DNA from: a virus | Strand: one strand, 5' to 3' | IMG/VR virus record: IMGVR_UViG_3300027969_000347 | Location: 1-28,361 of that record | Length of the DNA: 28,361 nucleotides | In this document: positions 7,299 to 13,947 of the stretch, in pieces | Layout of the letters: each line of letters begins with the position of its first letter | How positions within the stretch are numbered: position 1 is the stretch's first letter | Translations under genes and position numbers: made by a program | The notes under the pieces: model-generated | Database searches by the model: none | What the model saw: the letters and a program-made list of their open reading frames with translations, nothing else | Told to the model about the DNA's origin: nothing

Positions 7299-8741
7299 AT
7301 GGCAGATTTTGATTTAGGTGGCCTGCTGTTTGGCAATGCGCCATCCAGCGGCCTAGAGGGTTACCTAGACCCAGAGCAGCTAAAGCGGATGCAGCAGCAA
7401 GGCGTCATGCAAGCGGCTATGGCGCTGCTCAAGGCATCCGGTCCAAGCACGCAAAGGGTAGGGCTAGGACAGGCTCTGGGCGGCGCATACGAGGCTGGAC
7501 AGGCTGGCTATCAGCAGGCGCAGCAGCAGGGGTTAATGGGATTGCTTACCAAACAAAAATTGGATGAGGCAAAGCGCGCACAGTTGGGGCAACAAGAAGA
7601 AGCTACTAGAGCTAAAAAAATGCAGGAATTATTCCCGCAAGCGTTTACAAGCACGTTTACGCCAGAGCAGCAAACCATTTATGGAACTCCTGTACGAGTT
7701 GCAACAGATGATGAAGGTAACCTTATGCCTGGTGCGCAAGTAACGCCAGCATCTAGGCAATTAACGATTGACCCGAATAAATTACAAGCGTTAGCAATGC
7801 TTTCTAAGAATCCATTAGAGAGTCTTTCTCAGATTGCTAAGTTAGTTCCTGATTTACGCAAAGCTGGATTTACGGGTGGTGCAATGGCACAAGAAAATCC
7901 ATTTAGCGTATTTACGTCTGATGCGACAGTACCAGATAGTCTTAAAAGGATAGCCCAACAATACGAGAGAAGTTTTGCATCAGGTCAGATGGACCCTGAT
8001 AAAGTTGATGATAGGTTAAAAACATTGGCTGAAAGAGTACAGTCTGCTGCGCAGTTTTCTCAAACTCAATCTGGAATACAAGCACAAAGAGAGCAGACTG
8101 CTGCACAGTTTGCTCAAAGCCAAGCTGCTTTAGAGCAATCACGTAGACAAATGGAAGAATTTAGAAGGCAAGGCCTTGCTGATTCAGCCGAGGGAAGAAG
8201 GTTATCAAATCAAATTGCACAGCAATCTTTGGATTTGCGTAGAGAAACTGAAGCAAATAAGCCAGAGCAATTTTCTTATTCGCAGAAAAAAGATTTTGAT
8301 GTTATTGGAAAGAATTTAGCATCAGCAACAAATGCTGAAGATAGCGCAGCTATTGCAGCATCGGCATTGCCATTGATAGAACAAGCATATAGTGGAGTTT
8401 TTGAATCTGGTGCTAAAGGATTGCTCGGTGCAGTCGGTATCTCTACGCAAGCAAAAGAAGCAAACGATAGGCTTACCCAGCTATCGCAACAGTTGGCCTT
8501 GAAAACTCCTAAATTTAGTGGTCCTACTTCAGATGCGGACGCAAAACGATACGATAAAGCGGTTGGTGATTTAGCTAATCCAAGGGTATCGCCAGCGTCT
8601 AAAGTGTTAGCACTAAAAGACATTGGGGAATTAGCTACTAAGCAAAAAGACTTTGCGCAACAGCAAGAGAATTATTTCTACTCAAACAATAAGAGTCTTA
8701 AAGGATTCCAGTACGTTCCCTCTAACCCATTCGGGAAATAA
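7299..8741 (+). CDS. Internal virion protein, 480 aa, coiled-coil-rich
   Basis: AAGGGGA lies about 9 bases before ATG 7299. Residues 1-80 contain a glycine-rich stretch (FDLGGLLFGNAPSSGLEGY) and an Ala-rich helix (ALGGAYEAGQAGYQQAQQQ). Residues about 80-110 and 250-325 are long charged helices with Gln-rich heptads (AQFSQTQSGIQAQREQ; LEQSRRQMEEFRRQGL). There are no enzymatic motifs. With its neighbours it belongs to the set of proteins probably packed in the capsid and ejected. The base composition changes sharply after roughly 240 bases of the gene: a sampled 60-base line at 7381 is 60% G+C, whereas one at 8281 is 33%, which suggests a recombination boundary within the gene. Confidence 0.65.
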   Translation: MADFDLGGLLFGNAPSSGLEGYLDPEQLKRMQQQGVMQAAMALLKASGPSTQRVGLGQALGGAYEAGQAGYQQAQQQGLMGLLTKQKLDEAKRAQLGQQEEATRAKKMQELFPQAFTSTFTPEQQTIYGTPVRVATDDEGNLMPGAQVTPASRQLTIDPNKLQALAMLSKNPLESLSQIAKLVPDLRKAGFTGGAMAQENPFSVFTSDATVPDSLKRIAQQYERSFASGQMDPDKVDDRLKTLAERVQSAAQFSQTQSGIQAQREQTAAQFAQSQAALEQSRRQMEEFRRQGLADSAEGRRLSNQIAQQSLDLRRETEANKPEQFSYSQKKDFDVIGKNLASATNAEDSAAIAASALPLIEQAYSGVFESGAKGLLGAVGISTQAKEANDRLTQLSQQLALKTPKFSGPTSDADAKRYDKAVGDLANPRVSPASKVLALKDIGELATKQKDFAQQQENYFYSNNKSLKGFQYVPSNPFGK

Positions 8742-8743
8742 TC

Positions 8744-10993
8744 ATGGCTGAAAAAAAACCATCAACAAAAGATATTTATCTTCTGTCTCAGCGTCCTGAT
8801 CTTGCATCTAAATTTGATGAGGTGTATGGTGATGGATCAGCAGCGCAGGTACTTAGCAGAGTAAAGCCACAAGCATTGCAAAAACAATTATCTGAACCGC
8901 AAGGAAGTTATACAGGCGCTGCTCTTCGTGGACTAACTGGCCCTTTACTTGGCGCAGCCGTTGGTGCTCCATTTGGACCTATTGGTATGCTTGCTGGTGG
9001 GTTGGCTTTGCCAGCGGCTGACGCATTGACGGCATTGATGAATACGGCTACTGCTGGTGCTGAAAAAGTTACTGGTGGTTCGTATGGGCGCATGACATCA
9101 CCATCAGAAGGTATACAAAATTTGCTAACCCAATTTGGAGTACCGCAGGCCGAGACAACGGGACAGCGTGCATTGCAAACTGGACTTGGAGCACTTGGCG
9201 GCACTGCATCTCAATTGGGTGGATTACAGAAATTGGCTACTACTGCCACCACGCCTTTGGCAAGAGCAATTAGCGGACAAATGGCGCAACGCCCAGTTGC
9301 ACAAATGGTTGCCGCAGTACCTGCTGGTGCTGCTGGTCAGACTGCTGCTGAAGCTACCCAAAACTTAGGTCCTGTTGCATCGACTCTTGCGTCAATGGCA
9401 GCATCTACTGCTGTTGGTGGAATAGGGATGCCACAAAGAGGAAAACCTGTCCAAACAAATGCAGAAATGCGCGCTGCTGATATAGCGGCAAAAGCAAAGC
9501 AACTTGGATTTACTGGTGAAACTGCTTTGACTCCAGGACAAGCTGGAACAAGCAGAACAGCACAAATCTTTGAGGCTACTGCTGGAACCATACCTTTTTC
9601 TGCTGGGCAATTTACTAGACGCTATGGGATGCAGTCGGACTATGCCCAAGGAATAATCAATAAGGTCGCTGACCTGTTTGGTGGTATGCCGTCACAACCT
9701 GATGTTGCTTTTTCTTCTGGCGCTAGTGCGGTGAAGTCAGCGGCTGCGCGCAATGTTGATAGCGTTGGAAGCCAGATACGCCAGGTAGCGTCACAGACTG
9801 ACATTGACTTAAAGCAAGTGCCGAAATTTGAGGAATCAATTCTTAACGCGCGAAAACTTCTCTCCTCAATACCGCCTGCTTTAAGAAAAGACCCATTGTT
9901 TGAAAGTTTTGAGCAATTCTATTTTGGTAAGCCAAATGACGAATTGAAGTCAATGGTAGACACTGCATTGCAAACTGCTGGAGTCAATCCTACAAATGCA
10001 AATTACACAATGATGAAGGACAATTTTAGGAAGCAACTTGTAGACAGTGGAGTACCTGAATTTGAGTATTTGGGTTACCAGCAAAAAGGTTCAATTGCAG
10101 GTAATGACTATCAGGATCAACGTAGTTTATTCAGCGATTTAGCATATAAAAATAAAGGTACAAAAGTTGGTGAGGCTTTTAGAGCATTACGCAATTCACT
10201 CGATGATGCACGAGATGAGACGTTTAAACAGGCTGGGATGGATGACCAAGTTGTGAAACTTAAAGAATTGCGCGGCTCTTATGGAGAGGCAAAAGACTTG
10301 AACGACAAGATTAGATCAGCTAGTGACAAGACTGCTGTTAGTTATGTGATGAACAATCAGGACAGTTTTGCAAATAAAGTTTTACCATTGATGAATGATG
10401 TTGAAAAGCAGTCTATGGCTCAAGCAGTATTAGCTGACATCCAGCAAACATCTATGTTTCCAACTGGAGAGATGGACATCACAAAGTTTGGCAAAAATCT
10501 TATTAAGGATGTCAAAGCATCACCGACGACATTACCGCAAATTCTTGGTGCTGAAAATACCGCAACTTTGACAGACTTGGCACAGGTTGCTCAGTCAGCC
10601 TTAAAAGCAAAAGTGCCATCGTCTGGAACGTCAGAACGAACCGGAATGATGGGGATGCTAACGTCAATGCCAGCCAAAGTTGGTGCGGCTATGGCAGGTG
10701 GTACTGCTCTAACCGGTGAGCCAATTCTTGGGACTGCATTGGCGTTAGGCACGCCAGCACTTGCAACAAAAGCCTACTTGTCTCCAACAATGCAAAGAAT
10801 GTATGGGAATACAGCAGAGCCATTGTTTAACTATCTTGGTGCTCCAGTTGATCCAATGGCGCAATATTTATCAAGTCTAGGTTTGGTGAATACGCAATTG
10901 AATCAACCAGGCTCATACGTTGTCAAACCTACTGATGATGAAGAGCGTAAAAGGCTTGAAGCACTTCAATCAGGGCTGCTATACGCACCATAA
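8744..10993 (+). CDS. Large internal virion protein, 749 aa
   Basis: Starts two bases after the previous stop. Residues about 57-100 form a Gly/Ala-rich hydrophobic block (LRGLTGPLLGAAVGAPFGPIG..LAGGLALPAADAL), a second such region lies at about 155-225 and a third near the C-terminus (MPAKVGAAMAGGTALTGEPI). Between them are helical, Lys/Asp-rich stretches (about 300-600). It is the largest of the four ejection-type proteins and in gene order corresponds to the long core protein (position of P22 gp16 or T7 gp15/16), though I see no transglycosylase motif. The hydrophobic blocks would suit insertion into the host membrane. The gene ends the rightward module, and its last 28 bases overlap the 3' end of the leftward gene at 10966-11346. 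Confidence 0.65.
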   Translation: MAEKKPSTKDIYLLSQRPDLASKFDEVYGDGSAAQVLSRVKPQALQKQLSEPQGSYTGAALRGLTGPLLGAAVGAPFGPIGMLAGGLALPAADALTALMNTATAGAEKVTGGSYGRMTSPSEGIQNLLTQFGVPQAETTGQRALQTGLGALGGTASQLGGLQKLATTATTPLARAISGQMAQRPVAQMVAAVPAGAAGQTAAEATQNLGPVASTLASMAASTAVGGIGMPQRGKPVQTNAEMRAADIAAKAKQLGFTGETALTPGQAGTSRTAQIFEATAGTIPFSAGQFTRRYGMQSDYAQGIINKVADLFGGMPSQPDVAFSSGASAVKSAAARNVDSVGSQIRQVASQTDIDLKQVPKFEESILNARKLLSSIPPALRKDPLFESFEQFYFGKPNDELKSMVDTALQTAGVNPTNANYTMMKDNFRKQLVDSGVPEFEYLGYQQKGSIAGNDYQDQRSLFSDLAYKNKGTKVGEAFRALRNSLDDARDETFKQAGMDDQVVKLKELRGSYGEAKDLNDKIRSASDKTAVSYVMNNQDSFANKVLPLMNDVEKQSMAQAVLADIQQTSMFPTGEMDITKFGKNLIKDVKASPTTLPQILGAENTATLTDLAQVAQSALKAKVPSSGTSERTGMMGMLTSMPAKVGAAMAGGTALTGEPILGTALALGTPALATKAYLSPTMQRMYGNTAEPLFNYLGAPVDPMAQYLSSLGLVNTQLNQPGSYVVKPTDDEERKRLEALQSGLLYAP

Positions 10994-11346
10994 AACGCCG
11001 CAATCATTGGATCGCGCCGAGGCTTAATGCTCTTGGCGCGGTCCCTGGCCTGGCGAAACTCTTTGTCCTCCTGAGTCTCTTTAGCGCGCATCTTGCGCAC
11101 ACGCTCTGCGCCTGTTGCCCGTGGAGGCTTGGGCGCATCGACCCCGATGCCTGCGCGAAACAGGGCGGCAATGCCGTCCGGCTGCCTGCGCCACCCTGAC
11201 CTGTACACGAGTCCCCGTCTGCGCATACTGGCCAGCAGCTCCTGCGCACTGCGCTGGGTGCAGTGGACCAGGACGCATATCTCTGAGGTGGACATATCTT
11301 TGCGCCTCAAGATGTCCAGTATGCGCGGCTCTCTGACGGACTTCAT
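10966..11346 (-). CDS. Helix-turn-helix (winged-helix-like) DNA-binding protein, 126 aa
   Basis: Residues 1-55 match the common phage HTH layout: a first helix (EPRILDILRRKD), then MSTSEICVLVHCTQRSAQEL as helix-turn-helix, and LASMRRRGLVYRSGWRR as the wing region. The remainder is basic (APKPPRATGAERVRKMRAKE). I know similar small regulators with a 'GW..R ... DAPKPPR.T.AERVR' pattern in Burkholderiales phages. It is the last gene of the leftward operon, and its ATG overlaps the previous stop (ATGA). It could be a late-switch regulator or nucleoid-like protein. Its 3' end overlaps the rightward internal virion gene by 28 bases, so the two transcripts would be antisense to each other there. Confidence 0.65.
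   Translation of the reverse strand: MKSVREPRILDILRRKDMSTSEICVLVHCTQRSAQELLASMRRRGLVYRSGWRRQPDGIAALFRAGIGVDAPKPPRATGAERVRKMRAKETQEDKEFRQARDRAKSIKPRRDPMIAAFYGAYSSPD
11009..11044. terminator. Strong hairpin at convergent gene ends, possible bidirectional terminator without T-tract
   Basis: Arms 11009-11021 and 11032-11044 pair over 13 positions, with two G-T wobbles, around a 10-base loop. It starts 16 bases after the stop of the internal virion gene and lies within the 3' coding part of the leftward helix-turn-helix gene. There is no T-run on either side, so it is not a textbook intrinsic terminator; it may stall or protect the 3' end of the late transcript. Confidence 0.4.
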
Positions 11347-11582
11347 ACGCCACGGCTCCTGATCTGAAGATGGTCATTGGCGCCAGGTCTAGGTGTATCC
11401 ATCTTTGGAGGCTGGTACACTGGTTGGCGCCAGATTGAGATTGCTGGTGGCGGCGCCTCGCCTGCAAGTTTCTCTCTTGCTGACCACTCACCAGCAAGCC
11501 CGAGCACGCGGCGCTTAGAGTCACCGCCAATTGCAAAACGTCCGATAGATGATGCGCGTTTACTTTGATAGCCTGTCATCAT
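11343..11582 (-). CDS. Small basic protein of unknown function, 79 aa
   Basis: Start ATG at 11582 overlaps the stop of the gene upstream (reading AATGATGA on the minus strand); a TTG at 11591 would be a longer alternative. It begins MMTGYQSKRASSIGRFAIGG and continues with Arg/Lys-rich and later Pro-rich sequence (PPPAISIWRQPVYQPPKM). No recognisable domain, membrane segment or cysteines. It is supported mainly by its place in a chain of overlapping genes and by the 4-base overlap with the HTH gene downstream. It could be a structural or nucleic-acid-binding protein. In the opposite strands other open frames exist but do not couple with any neighbour. Confidence 0.5.
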   Translation of the reverse strand: MMTGYQSKRASSIGRFAIGGDSKRRVLGLAGEWSAREKLAGEAPPPAISIWRQPVYQPPKMDTPRPGANDHLQIRSRGV

Positions 11583-11797
11583 TTTCCCCAAAAAATAAAA
11601 GCTAGTAGCGTTATTGATGCGGTAACAGCTATAACCAAAATGAGTGCTTTAAAAGTGTCTGTAATGTCGTCATACGGGTCAGCAACCCTGCCCCAGCCGC
11701 CGCTGATGTACGCATCATCGGTTTCCTTGGCGCGTTGTTTCCTCACAGGGCAGTCACGCCCTTGTGTGCATTCACCGTTTGCATTGCAACAATTCAT
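11579..11797 (-). CDS. Small Cys-rich membrane protein, 72 aa
   Basis: The N-terminus has four cysteines (Cys3, Cys4, Cys10, Cys16: MNCCNANGECTQGRDCPVRK), then a hydrophilic stretch and one membrane segment at about 51-70 (ALILVIAVTASITLLAFIFW) ending GK. The cysteine spacing could bind a metal or form disulfides. With an Arg/Lys-rich part after the cysteines, the N-terminus probably stays in the cytoplasm. I recognise the layout from small proteins in beta-proteobacterial phages, all without function. It overlaps by four bases with genes on both sides (11794-11797 and 11579-11582), which supports translation as part of the operon. Confidence 0.6.
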   Translation of the reverse strand: MNCCNANGECTQGRDCPVRKQRAKETDDAYISGGWGRVADPYDDITDTFKALILVIAVTASITLLAFIFWGK

Positions 11798-11985
11798 GTC
11801 AACTCTCCTAGTCTTATGGTTAGGCGCTTGATGCGCGTTTGGTTAAACGAAATTATGCTCTGCGCGTACTCGGCGCCAGATTCAGCCTCAAGCAACTGTA
11901 TCGCTGCCTCGGCCAGCTCACGCTGGATCATTTCCCTTGGCGTCAAGTCGCGCCAGTAGTCCTTCAAAAATCTAAAAAAGCTCAT
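11794..11985 (-). CDS. Small helical protein, 63 aa, unknown function
   Basis: MSFFRFLKDYWRDLTPREMI... then a Glu/Ala-rich helix (ELAEAAIQLLEAESGAEYAQ) and a basic helix (QTRIKRLTIRL). It is predicted all-alpha with no membrane segment or cysteines. Similar tiny proteins with 'DYW.DLTP.E.I.RELAEA' occur in phages of Burkholderiales; function unknown. The ATG at 11985 overlaps the stop of the 156-residue gene upstream and its own stop overlaps the next ATG. A helical adapter or host-factor-binding protein would be consistent with the size, but nothing in the sequence proves it. Confidence 0.6.
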   Translation of the reverse strand: MSFFRFLKDYWRDLTPREMIQRELAEAAIQLLEAESGAEYAQSIISFNQTRIKRLTIRLGELT

Positions 11986-12452
11986 TCTGTTTTCTCCAAA
12001 ATTACCCGCGCTCTGCGGTTCTTGATTTCTGACTTCACAATATCTATCGCCTTCTCCATCTGCTCGATGTTGGTTACTTCAATCTGCGCATCATGTATCT
12101 CCATGCCAAGGTTGATAGAAACCAATTCCTGCGCCTTGAGCACGAACCGATACTCTCGGTCTATCCCGCGCCTGGAGACGGCATAAAGCGCGTCCTGGGC
12201 CTCTCTAAGCTCATCCCTGTACTCATCACCGATGCCAAGACGCTGCAATGCCTCGGCAATGTTCAGCGCCTCAATGATGCAGTCAATATCCTCTCTGTCA
12301 GCGATACCTTTTCTCAGGGCGTCGATGGCATTGTGGTTCTTGATCTGGACGTTGACAATGCCAGCCTGCGATATCGGCTTGAACCCATTAATGATCCACG
12401 CCACCGGATTAGCTAGCTGCGGCTTTGGCCTGTACGAGCTGCGCTTTCTCAC
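11982..12452 (-). CDS. Conserved phage protein, 156 aa, unknown function
   Basis: Starts MRKRSSYRPKPQLANPVAWI, with a basic N-terminus; the rest is mostly helical and charged: QIKNHNAIDALRKGIADREDI, EALNIAEALQRLGIG, LYAVSRRGIDREYRFVLKAQEL, and a final INLGMEIHDAQIEVTNIEQM helix. I know homologues in beta-proteobacterial phages with the same start (RKRS.YRP...NP) and the 'IHDAQ' motif. No function is established there. It is the longest protein of the leftward operon and overlaps its neighbours by four bases at both ends. Confidence 0.7.
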   Translation of the reverse strand: MRKRSSYRPKPQLANPVAWIINGFKPISQAGIVNVQIKNHNAIDALRKGIADREDIDCIIEALNIAEALQRLGIGDEYRDELREAQDALYAVSRRGIDREYRFVLKAQELVSINLGMEIHDAQIEVTNIEQMEKAIDIVKSEIKNRRARVILEKTE

Positions 12453-12694
12453 CGTTTGAGCTCCATGATCTCAAGCTCCAATTGCTTGCAGTGCTGGGAC
12501 AGGTTGTCGTAGTCCTGCTTGTACCTGGCGCTAGTCAGTTTCTCGGCGCCAGCCCACCCGATGAGCGTACCTTTGGTGGCCGCCGTGCGTAGATGGGCGC
12601 GCAGCTCATGCGCTGTCAGGATGCCGATTTGCCCTGGTTGCGGGGACAGCTCATCCACGACGGCGTCGATCTCTTTTTGCATTGACTCGGACAT
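12449..12694 (-). CDS. Small helical protein, 81 aa, unknown function
   Basis: MSESMQKEIDAVVDELSPQPGQIGILTAHELRAHLRTAATKG..., ending in a coiled-coil-like helix (NLSQHCKQLELEIMELKR). The ATG at 12694 follows the TGA of the 37-residue membrane protein by one base, and the stop overlaps the 156-residue gene start. The GTLIGWAGAEKL segment at its centre is the only non-helical part. It has no membrane segment. A small DNA- or protein-binding adapter is possible; I cannot name a family. Confidence 0.55.
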   Translation of the reverse strand: MSESMQKEIDAVVDELSPQPGQIGILTAHELRAHLRTAATKGTLIGWAGAEKLTSARYKQDYDNLSQHCKQLELEIMELKR

Positions 12695-12695
12695 A

Positions 12696-12809
12696 TCAGA
12701 CTCCCATGAAGAAGAAAAAGGCTAGGCCGACTCCGATGGCCAGGGCCAGGGCAATGTCTGCCCACTTACGGGTGACGGGTTGGATGGTGTAGTGCTCGCG
12801 GTAGCGCAT
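12696..12809 (-). CDS. 37-aa single-pass membrane protein
   Basis: ATG at 12809 has GGAG about 5-6 bases upstream (minus strand), and the frame ends at the TGA 12698-12696, one base before the next ATG. The protein is MRYREHYTIQPVTRKW followed by a hydrophobic helix (IALALAIGVGLAFFFFMGV) that runs to the C-terminus. It is a short basic N-terminus plus one membrane helix. Small inner-membrane peptides of this kind occur in phage early operons and in toxin or superinfection-exclusion systems, but here the role is unknown. It is preceded by the hairpin at 12827-12840. Confidence 0.55.
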   Translation of the reverse strand: MRYREHYTIQPVTRKWADIALALAIGVGLAFFFFMGV

Positions 12810-12826
12810 GGTGGACTCCTAAAGAT

Positions 12827-12840
12827 GGGGCCGTAGCCCC
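12827..12840 (-). promoter_or_regulatory. UNCG-type RNA hairpin in leader of 37-aa membrane protein
   Basis: On the minus-strand transcript the sequence reads GGGGC-UACG-GCCCC: a perfect 5-bp G/C stem closed by a C-UACG-G tetraloop, a member of the very stable UNCG class. It lies between the stop of the 79-residue gene (12851) and the start at 12809, about 8 bases before the ribosome-binding site. No U-run follows, so an RNA-stability or partial-termination role is likelier than full termination. Confidence 0.55.
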
Positions 12841-12850
12841 GTTTGGTTGG

Positions 12851-13090
12851 TTAAAGTGCAACTACTTGAGACCAAGGTGCGCGGAAAGCGGCAGGATTAT
12901 CCTCAACTTGAGGTGTTGCAACTCCGCGATAAAAATACGCGGCTACTTCAACAGCAAGATCAAAACGTGCGCGATCAGTACGACCAAATGCGCGAACTTC
13001 TTCAACTGACTTCCCAAAAACAGGAACGCAATTTGTTGCGCCCATCAATCCGATTGCGGGATAAACGATTGCTGTTGTAACTTTTGCCAT
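12851..13090 (-). CDS. First gene of leftward operon, 79 aa, unknown function
   Basis: A GGAG element lies 6 bases before ATG 13090 on the minus strand, the clearest ribosome-binding site in the operon. The protein reads MAKVTTAIVYPAIGLMGATN, then CVPVFGKSVEEVRAFGRTDR and ARFDLAVEVAAYFYRGVATP, ending FRAPWSQVVAL. It is a mixed alpha/beta small protein with no membrane helix except a weakly hydrophobic start. As the promoter-proximal gene it should be the most strongly expressed. No family recognised. The overlapping plus-strand frame (12847-13080) is an antisense shadow. Confidence 0.6.
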   Translation of the reverse strand: MAKVTTAIVYPAIGLMGATNCVPVFGKSVEEVRAFGRTDRARFDLAVEVAAYFYRGVATPQVEDNPAAFRAPWSQVVAL

Positions 13091-13148
13091 TTTTAGCTCC
13101 TAGAGTTTGCCTTGCGGCGGGTTGTTGATGCCTCGCATCTTACATGAA

Positions 13149-13176
13149 TTGACTACTTCATCAACTGATTTATCTA
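13149..13176 (+). promoter_or_regulatory. Candidate sigma70-type promoter for the rightward early operon
   Basis: TTGACT (13149-13154) and TATCTA (13171-13176) are separated by 16 bases. The -35 agrees with TTGACA at five of six positions; the -10 is weak. Transcription would start about 85 bases upstream of the Cro-like gene. Confidence 0.4.
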
Positions 13177-13198
13177 GGTGTTTTCCCTAAGTAAGCAA
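13171..13198 (-). promoter_or_regulatory. Candidate promoter for the leftward operon
   Basis: On the minus strand TTGCTT (13198-13193) and TAGATA (13176-13171) are 16 bases apart. Both boxes are weak; the interest is that this -10 is the complement of the rightward -10, so the two promoters would exclude each other. Confidence 0.25.
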
Positions 13199-13270
13199 AA
13201 ATATTTGTCTATCTAGTCAAAAAACACGCCTAGAATTGCGCCATTCGTCAATTTGGAGGTTACAGGCACA

Positions 13271-13480
13271 ATGATTACGTCAACAGAGCAAGCAATCGAG
13301 GCAATACGCCAGAGGGCAAAGGATGCAGGGTTCAAGATGAACGATATCGCGTACGCGGCTGGCGTGGACCCCGCCCAGCTATCGCGCTGGAGCACTGGCA
13401 AGACTGTCCCGCTATACAGCAACATTATGAAGCTGGAGCAGGCCGTGGACGCGCTGATAGCGGCAAAGGCGCCCCAATGA
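13271..13480 (+). CDS. Cro/CI-type HTH repressor, 69 aa
   Basis: ATG 13271 lies 11 bases after GGAGG (13255-13259). Residues 1-69 form a complete XRE-type domain: EAIRQRAKDAGFKMNDIAYAAG, then VDPAQLSRWSTGKTVPLY as recognition helix, then SNIMKLEQAVDALI. The length and the absence of any oligomerisation or protease-like domain match Cro, not CI. It is the first gene of the rightward operon and faces the leftward operon, so it likely binds the operator-like repeats between them. No CI or integrase gene is visible in this window; it may control early timing in a lytic phage. The stop overlaps the next ATG by four bases. Confidence 0.8.
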   Translation: MITSTEQAIEAIRQRAKDAGFKMNDIAYAAGVDPAQLSRWSTGKTVPLYSNIMKLEQAVDALIAAKAPQ

Positions 13481-13947
13481 TTGTCCTGTCCATTGACCCA
13501 GGCTTGAGTGGCGCTATGGCGGTGTTTGAGGGCGGTGCACTCATTGAAATCATTGATATGCCTACGCATACGTTACTACGCAACGGCAAGGATAAAAGGC
13601 AGATATCGGCGTCTGCGCTGGCCGGAATATTTAACCAGCACAAACCAGCTCACGTCATTGTGGAAAAGGTGTCTGCAATGCCAGGCCAGGGCGTCACATC
13701 AATGTTCTCATTCGGACGCAGCCTGGGCATCATTGAGGGCATCCTAGCGGCTTACAACATGCCTGCTACATACGTCACGCCGTCAGTATGGACAAAGGGC
13801 GTTGGCCGAGGTCAAGGCAAGGACGCATCACGAGCCAGAGCCTGCCAGATGTACCCGTCACACGAAAAGTCTTTTGCACGTGTCAAGGACGACGGGCGCG
13901 CGGATGCTGTTCTCATTGGCCTATGGTATTTACAGGGGCAAAAATGA
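13477..13947 (+). CDS. RuvC-like Holliday-junction resolvase (RNase H fold)
   Basis: 156 residues. The RNase H-fold hallmarks are visible: a first strand with Asp7 (VLSIDPGLSGA), a third strand with Glu63 (HVIVEKVSAMPGQG), and a C-terminal acidic helix with Asp138, Asp139 and Asp143 (KDDGRADAVLIGLWYL). Between them is the TYVTPSVWTKGVGRG loop typical of phage RuvC relatives. The enzyme would resolve branched DNA during replication, recombination or before packaging. Length is close to RuvC (about 170) and related phage enzymes. It starts in the repressor's stop (ATGA) and is followed by a 65-residue gene and the nuclease gene in one operon. Confidence 0.85.
   Translation: MIVLSIDPGLSGAMAVFEGGALIEIIDMPTHTLLRNGKDKRQISASALAGIFNQHKPAHVIVEKVSAMPGQGVTSMFSFGRSLGIIEGILAAYNMPATYVTPSVWTKGVGRGQGKDASRARACQMYPSHEKSFARVKDDGRADAVLIGLWYLQGQK

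Larger units (their letters stand above)
13091..13270. promoter_or_regulatory. Divergent control region between leftward and rightward operons
   Basis: 180 bases without a gene, between ATG 13090 (minus) and ATG 13271 (plus). It contains plus- and minus-strand promoter-like elements sharing the -10 at 13171-13176, the repeated word TATCTAG (13171-13177 and 13210-13216), an inverted pair CTAGGTGTTTT (13174-13184) with AAAACACGCCTAG (13221-13233), the palindrome GATGC-ctc-GCATC (13127-13139), and the inverted pair GTTGATG/CATCAAC (13124-13130, 13159-13165). These look like operator sites for the adjacent Cro-like protein. All are read by eye. Confidence 0.55.

Noticed and set aside
11081-11536. 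Minus-strand frame of 151 codons
   Set aside because: It overlaps two better-supported minus-strand genes in another frame, starts without ribosome-binding site and shows the Ala/Gln/Arg bias of a shadow frame.
12847-13080. Plus-strand frame of 77 codons in the leftward operon
   Set aside because: Gln/Arg/Leu-rich antisense of the 79-residue minus-strand gene, which has a proper GGAG ribosome-binding site and fits the operon; the plus frame has neither.
13253-13480. TTG start at 13253 for the Cro-like protein
   Set aside because: The TTG overlaps the GGAGG ribosome-binding site that serves ATG 13271, and the XRE domain is complete from 13271.
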